Assembly: GCA_043787975.1 (NCBI GenBank)
Contig: JAYVUK010000024.1
Location: 1 to 19,561 of the forward strand
Direction of reading: 5' to 3'
Length of the DNA: 19,561 nt
From: JAPLDA01 sp043787975
GTDB taxonomy: Bacteria > Bacteroidota > Bacteroidia > AKYH767-A > 2013-40CM-41-45
This document shows, piece after piece, positions 15,181 to 19,561 of the stretch (the first letter of the stretch is position 1; each line of letters starts with the position of its first letter). The notes beneath the pieces are model-generated. The model saw nothing but the letters and a program-made list of their open reading frames with translations. It did not search any database and had not been told where the DNA came from. The translations under genes were made by a program, and so were the position numbers.

Positions 15181-15209
15181 TTTTCTTTACCGACCAACGG
15201 AAATAAAAG

Positions 15210-15240
15210 AACCTCCAATGAATCATTGGAGGTTTTTTTA
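15210..15240. terminator. Bidirectional terminator after rpsP
   Basis: The inverted repeat ACCTCCAATGA (15211-15221) and TCATTGGAGGT (15223-15233) is followed by a T run on the + strand. On the - strand the A-rich stretch just before it gives a shorter TTCTTTTATTT tract. It lies between the convergent rpsP and DUF6799 genes. Confidence 0.88.
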
Positions 15241-15264
15241 TTAAATACTATTAATGCTATTATT

Positions 15265-15636
15265 TTATTTCTGCTGGTTATTTTGAGGAGCAGATTGAGC
15301 CGGTTGTCTCGGAGAAGGAGCCGGTCTGCTAGCCATTACATTACCATCCATATCTAATCTTTCTCCGTCAACTAATTGTTTTGTGGTACCGTCTTTCATG
15401 GTCATCAAACCGGTTGGTGTAATAACAGTACCATTTTTCATCGTCATTGGTTTGTCCATGGCTGAAAGATGACTGTCTTTAAAGATCATCATTTTACCAC
15501 CTCTAAGGATCATCATATCCTTCATCGTTCTAACTGTTGATTTCGTCGCCGGTGTGGTGGTGGCTGCAGGTTTTTCCTGAGCAGTTACTGAAAAGGCGAT
15601 TGCAACAACTGCAAATAATGCGATTAGTTTTTTCAT
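15265..15636 (-). CDS. DUF6799-type secreted protein
   Basis: 123 aa. Residues 1-19 form a clear signal peptide (Met-Lys-Lys, then a hydrophobic stretch, ending Thr-Ala before Gln), with cleavage likely after Ala19. The mature part shows two Met/Lys/Gly-rich repeats (Met-Ile-Leu-Arg-Gly-Gly-Lys-Met-Met, then Met-Thr-Met-Lys-Asn-Gly-Thr-Val) that match my memory of DUF6799 proteins of Bacteroidota. The C-terminal 25 residues are Pro/Gln/Asn-rich. It should act in the periplasm or outside the cell. Methionine-rich repeats can bind copper, but nothing here proves it. It is a single gene with a terminator shared with rpsP. Confidence 0.75.
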   Translation of the reverse strand: MKKLIALFAVVAIAFSVTAQEKPAATTTPATKSTVRTMKDMMILRGGKMMIFKDSHLSAMDKPMTMKNGTVITPTGLMTMKDGTTKQLVDGERLDMDGNVMASRPAPSPRQPAQSAPQNNQQK

Positions 15637-15862
15637 TTTGTTTTTATTTTTTTAGTGTTAGTAAGTGTGGATTAATACGGTATAAAAGTATAAAAAGTTT
15701 TGAAATAACTGTGATCGGCTCATTGATATAGCCCTTTGAGTAAGGTCTATAAGACATCCATTGAATTTTTCATTTTCTTTTCATCGATTTTTTTCAAGAA
15801 AATAATAATCCGGTTAAATTGATCTTGATCTTAAAAAATGATTGACCGGAAAACGGAAATCG
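15637..15862. other. AT-rich intergenic region
   Basis: A divergent gap between the DUF6799 gene (-) and the acyltransferase (+). It is AT-rich and holds a - strand TACTTTTA near 15684-15691 as a possible -7 element for the DUF6799 gene, but the -33 partner is unclear. No gene or repeat of note is seen. Confidence 0.3.
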
Positions 15863-15870
15863 TATGTTTG
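15842..15870 (+). promoter_or_regulatory. Promoter of the acyltransferase gene
   Basis: TATGTTTG at 15863-15870 is a perfect -7 element (TAnnTTTG). A TTGA at 15842-15845, 17 bp upstream, may serve as the -33 element. The ATG is at 15899. Confidence 0.6.
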
Positions 15871-15898
15871 TACAGATATTTTTTACACTTCATTTAAG

Positions 15899-16651
15899 AT
15901 GAAATTAGTTGTTCAGTTGCTTCGTTTCATTTTTGCTTTGTGGGCAGGAATTTTATTCATCATCTCTCTTCTTCTTGTTGTTCCTTGCTATTTTTTTGTT
16001 TTCAGCCTGTACCCAAAAGACAAAGCACCTCATGCTGCTCACAAGATTTCACGCAGCTGGACAAAAATTCTCTTTGTACTTTTTCTGATCCGGGTGAACG
16101 TGAAGAACAAGGAATTGATCGATCCTAAACAGACCTATGTATTTATCGCCAACCACCTGTCCTTACTTGATATTCCTGCATACGCATTTGCCTGTAAAAA
16201 CACGATCCGCTTTCTTGCTAAGATCGAGCTGACTAAAATTCCATTGATGGGTTATATCATCAACCATCTTTATATCAGCGTTGACAGAAAAGATAAAGAA
16301 GCGCGGATGCAAAGTATGGAGCGGATGAAATCATCGCTCAAAGAAAATGTGTCTGTTTTTATTTGCCCCGAAGGAACACGAAATAAAACCGATCAACCGT
16401 TATTGGAATTTAGAGATGGAGCCTTTAGACTTGCCATTGAATCGCAACTTCCTCTTGCAGTGCTTACCGTGACGAATACTGAAAAACTTTTATCTCCGTT
16501 CAAACTTTTTTCACTTTCTCCCGGAACGATTTATTGTACATGGAACAAGCCGATTGAAACGAAGGGAATGAATGAAAATGATCTTCCACGGCTGAAAGAA
16601 ATGGCGAGGGAATTAATGTTGGGCGGTTTGAAAGAAACGGAGAAAAGGTGA
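15899..16651 (+). CDS. 1-acylglycerol-3-phosphate acyltransferase (PlsC family)
   Basis: 250 aa from ATG 15899; a TTG 57 nt upstream lies before the promoter and is rejected. Residues 7-37 form one long hydrophobic membrane segment. The acyltransferase motifs are NHLSLLD (His86 and Asp91 of HX4D) and PEGTR (157-161), with the intermediate RFLAKIELTKIPLMG block for substrate binding. The enzyme would add the second acyl chain to lysophosphatidate at the inner membrane in phospholipid synthesis. An ornithine-lipid or other lyso-lipid substrate cannot be excluded in Bacteroidota. The stop codon lies inside the left copy of the inverted repeat that brackets the next gene. Confidence 0.9.
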   Translation: MKLVVQLLRFIFALWAGILFIISLLLVVPCYFFVFSLYPKDKAPHAAHKISRSWTKILFVLFLIRVNVKNKELIDPKQTYVFIANHLSLLDIPAYAFACKNTIRFLAKIELTKIPLMGYIINHLYISVDRKDKEARMQSMERMKSSLKENVSVFICPEGTRNKTDQPLLEFRDGAFRLAIESQLPLAVLTVTNTEKLLSPFKLFSLSPGTIYCTWNKPIETKGMNENDLPRLKEMARELMLGGLKETEKR

Positions 16652-16667
16652 GCAGGAGAATCGGTGA
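16647..16667 (+). repeat. Left inverted-repeat copy flanking the four-helix-bundle gene
   Basis: GGTGAGCAGGAGAATCG (16647-16663), running on into GTGA. The reverse complement of 17123-17143 gives GGTGAGGGGAGAATCG, matching apart from one base and a one-base gap. GAATCGGTGA (16658-16667) is also exactly complementary to TCACCGATTC (17134-17143). It overlaps the acyltransferase stop codon. Confidence 0.65.
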
Positions 16668-16718
16668 TCGCTCCAAATAGAACTATTAAATATTTTTTAA
16701 CTTGAAACAACATATAAG

Positions 16719-17102
16719 ATGGCTGATCGTATCAATTCTTACAAAGACCTGAGGGTTTTTAATGAATCATTTGAATTAGCAATGCAAATCTTTCAACTGA
16801 CAAAATCATTTCCTACTGAAGAAAAATATTCATTGACTGATCAGGTACGAAGATCTTCGCGTTCCGTTTGCAATAATCTTGGTGAAGCCTGGAGAAAACG
16901 AAGGTACAAGGCTGCCTTCATTGCCAAATTAAGTGATTCGGAAACTGAAGCGTGCGAAACGCAAATATCTTTGCAATTTGCTCAACGATGCAATTATATT
17001 CCTACTGAAACTTTAAATAATTTTGAAGCGCGCTATGAAAAGGTAATTGCCATGCTTGTTAAAATGATTGATGATTCGGATAAATGGTTAATTCATAAAT
17101 AA
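16719..17102 (+). CDS. Four-helix-bundle protein (23S rRNA IVP / S23-like)
   Basis: 127 aa, usual length of the family. Visible marks are the start INSYKDLRVFNESFELAMQIF (quoted in part), then LTDQVRRSSRSVCNNLGEAW near residues 39-58, the basic RKRRYKAAFI, and SETEACETQISLQFA. All four helices are complete. The family was first found inside intervening sequences of 23S rRNA genes (for example in Leptospira) and is very common as a stand-alone gene in Bacteroidota. Its molecular role is not established. A distant relative, Avd, serves diversity-generating retroelements, but no reverse transcriptase is present here. The gene starts at ATG 16719 and lies between two inverted copies of a ~17-bp repeat, suggesting it arrived as a cassette. 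Confidence 0.92.
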   Translation: MADRINSYKDLRVFNESFELAMQIFQLTKSFPTEEKYSLTDQVRRSSRSVCNNLGEAWRKRRYKAAFIAKLSDSETEACETQISLQFAQRCNYIPTETLNNFEARYEKVIAMLVKMIDDSDKWLIHK

Positions 17103-17122
17103 AATTTCAACTTCGCTGTTAT

Positions 17123-17143
17123 CGATTCTCCCCTCACCGATTC
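17123..17143 (-). repeat. Right inverted-repeat copy flanking the four-helix-bundle gene
   Basis: CGATTCTCCCCTCACC (17123-17138) followed by GATTC is the inverted partner of 16647-16667. It begins 21 nt after the four-helix-bundle stop codon and ends 13 nt before the glycosylase start. Confidence 0.65.
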
Positions 17144-17155
17144 AAACTAAAAATT

Positions 17156-17737
17156 ATGAAATCAACAGTTTCAAATCTCTCTCGCTGTCCGTGGTGTTTA
17201 TCAAGTGAACTCATGATGCATTACCATGATACCGAATGGGGAATTCCTGTTCACGATGATACTTTACTATTTGAATACATCGTACTCGATACTTTTCAGG
17301 CCGGACTAAGCTGGAGTACGATTTTAAATAAACGAGAGAATTTTAGAAAGGCATTTGATAATTTCGACTACAAAAAGATTTCACGTTACTCTGAAAATAA
17401 AATTCAGAAATTGCTTTTAGATGCAGGCATCATTCGCAACAAACTGAAAGTATATGGAACGGTGAATAACGCCCAACGTTTTCTTGAAGTACAGAAGGAG
17501 TTCGGAACATTTGACAAATACATCTGGCAATTCACCAATAACAAGGTGATTAAGAATAAATGGAAAGAACAAAAACAAATCCCTGCAAAGACTGAACACT
17601 CGGATGCCATGAGCAAAGATTTGTATGATCGCGGATTCAAATTTGTCGGCTCAACAATCTGTTATGCTTTTATGCAGGCTGCAGGAATGATTAACGATCA
17701 TTTGGTGAGCTGCCACAGACATGGGAAGAAATTATGA
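17156..17737 (+). CDS. tag: DNA-3-methyladenine glycosylase I
   Basis: 193 aa. It removes 3-methyladenine from alkylated DNA, starting base excision repair. Compared with E. coli TAG, the zinc ligands are kept: Cys11 (RCPWC), His24 (YHDTEWG), and His182 and Cys186 (NDHLVSCHRH). The aromatic pocket residues Tyr23 and Trp53 (QAGLSW) are present, and the GFKFVGSTICYAFMQAAG block is typical. The position of E. coli Glu38, which contacts the base, is Asp45 here (LDTFQAG), an unusual conservative change. The gene has no clear promoter match and may be read with the upstream gene; a hairpin terminator follows its stop. Confidence 0.95.
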   Translation: MKSTVSNLSRCPWCLSSELMMHYHDTEWGIPVHDDTLLFEYIVLDTFQAGLSWSTILNKRENFRKAFDNFDYKKISRYSENKIQKLLLDAGIIRNKLKVYGTVNNAQRFLEVQKEFGTFDKYIWQFTNNKVIKNKWKEQKQIPAKTEHSDAMSKDLYDRGFKFVGSTICYAFMQAAGMINDHLVSCHRHGKKL

Positions 17738-17763
17738 ATTGTAAATTTTGAATTATAAATTAA

Positions 17764-17798
17764 AAACGCAGAGACATTTCTATCTCTGCGTTTCCTTT
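17764..17798. terminator. Bidirectional terminator between tag and catalase
   Basis: The stem AAACGCAGAGA (17764-17774) and TCTCTGCGTTT (17783-17793) has an 8-nt loop, followed by a T-rich tract on the + strand. The A run before it serves the - strand. It separates two convergent genes. Confidence 0.88.
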
Positions 17799-17812
17799 TT
17801 AAGTATTTAGCT

Positions 17813-19336
17813 TTATGCTGTCGCCATTGGCTCGTGTTTCAATTCATTCATCACTGCATCTGTATCAACTCCCAACCCTTTTGCGATAGCCATTCCTAGT
17901 TTCACATCAGCACGGAAGAAATGACACAATTGACGGTTGACAATCAAATCTTTTTTCGGCCCACTGATACCGCTCATTGCTCCGACAATATTTGAAACCA
18001 AGTTATGACGATCATAATCATTCATCGCCTTGTTGAATAATAAACCCGGCTGCGTGTAATGATCGTTCTCTCCTGATCCGTTCCGGTCGTACCAATCCGC
18101 AACGTTCGTATCAAGCACCATCGGAGTCTCTTTGTATTTTTCATCTGCATAGATATCATCAAAACTATTCGGAGAATAATTCGGTTCATTTTCCCCGTTT
18201 CCATCCACACGCATGTGTCCATCACGTTCGTAATTTGAAACCATGTACGGACATTTGTTTACAGGAATCTGTTCGTAGTTCACTCCCAAACGGTAACGAT
18301 GCGCATCAGGATAAGAAAGTAACCGTCCCTGCAACATTTTATCCGGTGAATAGGAAATACCATCTACAACATGCGCAGGTGCAAAAGCACTTTGCTCCAC
18401 TTCAGCAAAATAATTTTTCGGAACCTGGTTCAACTCCATCACGCCCACATCAATCAACGGAAAATCTCCATGAGGCCATATCTTGGTCAGGTCAAACGGA
18501 TTGAACGCAAACTTTTTCGATTGTTCCTCCGTCATCACCTGTATTTTCAACGCCCATTTCGGAAAATCTTTTTTGTCGATGGCTTCGACTAAATCACGTT
18601 GAGAAAAATCAGAATCCTTGCCCTTCATTTCTGTCGCATCATCGTTGACGAAATTTTTTATTCCCTGTAATGTTTTGAAATGAAACTTCACCCATACTTT
18701 TTCATTCTTCGCATTGATCATGCTGAAGGTATGAGAACCATAACCATTCATGTGACGATGACCATACGGCGTTCCGCGATCACTCATAAGTATCATCACC
18801 TGGTGAAGGCTCTCCGGGTTCAGACTCCAAAAGTCCCACATCATTGTCGGACTCTTACAATTGGTTCTCGGATCGCGCTTTTGAGTATGAATAAAGTCAC
18901 TGAATTTTTTTGGATCCTTGATAAAGAAAACAGGCGTGTTGTTACCCACTAAATCCCAGTTACCGTCTTCCGTATAAAACTTCACAGCAAACCCTCGCGG
19001 GTCGCGCTCTGTATCTGCACTTCCCTTTTCGCCACCAACAGTGGAAAACCGGATAAACATTTTTGTTTCCTTGCCAACTTTGCCGAACATTTTTGCTCGC
19101 GTGTATTTAGAGATGTCGTTGGTAACGGTAAATGTTCCAAACGCGCCCGTTCCTTTTGCATGAACAACACGTTCCGGAATTCGCTCGCGGTTAAAGTGAG
19201 CCATCTTTTCATGGAGGATATAATCCTGCAGCAAGAGCGGACCACGCGCTCCAACACTCATTGTATTTTCGTTTTCAACATACGGCTTGCCTGAAGCAGT
19301 AGTGAGTTTGCGGTTTTTCTTTTTTTCGTCTTTCAT
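17813..19336 (-). CDS. Monofunctional heme catalase (small subunit type)
   Basis: 507 aa. It breaks hydrogen peroxide into water and oxygen. Active-site features are His59 in RVVHAKGTGAFG, Asn132/133 in VGNNTPVFF, and the heme-ligand Tyr342 with Arg338 in RLLSYPDAHRYRLG. The length and lack of a C-terminal flavodoxin-like domain place it with small-subunit (clade 3-like) catalases. No signal peptide is seen, so it is cytoplasmic. It starts at ATG 19336. A TACCTTTA (19360-19367, - strand; seven of eight -7 bases) lies just upstream. Oxidative-stress control by OxyR or PerR is possible, but no site is recognised. The next feature upstream is the end of an insertion sequence. Confidence 0.97.
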   Translation of the reverse strand: MKDEKKKNRKLTTASGKPYVENENTMSVGARGPLLLQDYILHEKMAHFNRERIPERVVHAKGTGAFGTFTVTNDISKYTRAKMFGKVGKETKMFIRFSTVGGEKGSADTERDPRGFAVKFYTEDGNWDLVGNNTPVFFIKDPKKFSDFIHTQKRDPRTNCKSPTMMWDFWSLNPESLHQVMILMSDRGTPYGHRHMNGYGSHTFSMINAKNEKVWVKFHFKTLQGIKNFVNDDATEMKGKDSDFSQRDLVEAIDKKDFPKWALKIQVMTEEQSKKFAFNPFDLTKIWPHGDFPLIDVGVMELNQVPKNYFAEVEQSAFAPAHVVDGISYSPDKMLQGRLLSYPDAHRYRLGVNYEQIPVNKCPYMVSNYERDGHMRVDGNGENEPNYSPNSFDDIYADEKYKETPMVLDTNVADWYDRNGSGENDHYTQPGLLFNKAMNDYDRHNLVSNIVGAMSGISGPKKDLIVNRQLCHFFRADVKLGMAIAKGLGVDTDAVMNELKHEPMATA

Positions 19337-19379
19337 AGCAGTAAGTATTTTAATCGAGTTAAAGGTAGAAAATTAGTTT

Positions 19380-19480
19380 ATTGGTTCATCAGTTCAAGGG
19401 TTCATTCGTAAATAAAATCACTTAACTAATCGGAAGTACAATCTTCAATCTATGAACTATTAAATTAATGAACTGTATGT
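19380..19480. repeat. GTTCA/TGAAC repeat cluster upstream of catalase
   Basis: The cluster has several GGTTCAT, AGTTCAAGGGTTCATTCG and complementary ATGAACTATTA, AATGAACTG units around 19382-19407 and 19452-19475. The units resemble those of the 14392-14447 hairpin. The terminal inverted repeat of the adjoining insertion sequence probably lies near 19475-19500, but its exact edge cannot be set. Confidence 0.5.
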
Positions 19481-19561
19481 TCAACTAATAAGTGCAACTT
19501 TTTCTGAGAAGACTTGATTAGCTGTTTTGTATTTAAATTTCCTAATAGGTCTGTTATTGAT
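19481..19561 (-). CDS. IS30-family transposase, C-terminal end (truncated by window)
   Basis: The - strand is open from the right edge to a TGA at 19481-19483, giving 26 residues that begin INNRPIRKFKYKTANQVF and end Val-Ala-Leu-Ile-Ser. This matches the conserved C-terminus of IS30-family DDE transposases, where (L/I)NNRPRK..(N/K)YKTPN(E/Q)VF follows the catalytic Glu. The rest of the gene, including the DDE residues, is outside the window. The fragment shows that an insertion sequence ends about 120-150 bp upstream of the catalase start. Whether it is an intact element cannot be seen. Confidence 0.75.
   Translation of the reverse strand: MNNRPIRKFKYKTANQVFSEKVALIS

Noticed and set aside
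15842..15898. An upstream TTG start for the acyltransferase
   Set aside because: The perfect -7 promoter element lies downstream of it, and the hydrophobic N-terminus begins at ATG 15899.
16719..17102. Avd component of a diversity-generating retroelement
   Set aside because: No reverse transcriptase, template repeat or variable repeat is visible; the sequence fits the general four-helix-bundle family better.

Overview
The window looks like a chromosomal piece of a Bacteroidota genome, probably near the Chitinophagia/Sphingobacteriia side. Gene starts lack clear Shine-Dalgarno sequences. Several genes carry the Bacteroidota promoter pair (-33 TTTG-like, about 20 bp, -7 TAnnTTTG). A DUF6799 secreted protein and a four-helix-bundle (23S IVP-like) protein also fit this phylum. 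The finer placement is inference.

The left third (1 to about 7,760) is a phage-derived block. From the left edge it holds the C-terminal end of a small basic protein (+), an unrecognised protein (-), the large and small terminase subunits (-), then a divergent promoter region. Next come a ClpP-type prohead protease fused to a scaffold-like tail and a capsid-type protein (both +), and a bidirectional terminator. After that are a short unrecognised protein probably of the neck or tail connector, a DUF935 (Mu gp29-like) portal and a Mu gp36-like (DUF1320) connector (all -). Packaging and connector genes therefore run opposite to protease and capsid, which is not the single collinear order of Mu. 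No integrase, transposase, tape measure or lysis gene is visible, so the block is either cut by the left window edge or is a remnant. On the tRNA side it ends with an approximately 200-bp imperfect palindrome and two adjacent paralogous small genes carrying (D)DxVDPA repeats, preceded by a good promoter.

The junction to the host chromosome is tRNA-Asp(GTC) at 8193-8266 (-), with its 3' end facing the phage block. A 33-nt decayed tRNA-Asp copy lies just upstream of it, and an ATGTTGTACC direct repeat lies between the phage genes and the tRNA.

The middle and right (8,400 to 19,340) are housekeeping and accessory host genes: a DUF58/vWA protein, thioredoxin, a PhzF-family isomerase, DNA polymerase III alpha (dnaE), ribosomal protein bS16 (rpsP) behind a strong promoter and two small leader hairpins, and a DUF6799 secreted protein. 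These are followed by a PlsC-type acyltransferase, a four-helix-bundle protein, DNA-3-methyladenine glycosylase I and a monofunctional heme catalase. The four-helix-bundle gene is bracketed by an inverted repeat of about 17 bp, suggesting a small inserted cassette. The right edge holds the last 26 codons of what reads as an IS30-family transposase, so an insertion sequence begins upstream of the catalase. Related GTTCA-type or GTTTACAGTT-type hairpin repeats sit in three intergenic gaps.

The most interesting points are the strand-switched capsid module with its possible nested scaffold, the paired VDPA proteins with the adjacent palindrome, the inverted-repeat-bounded four-helix-bundle cassette, and the tRNA-Asp remnant.
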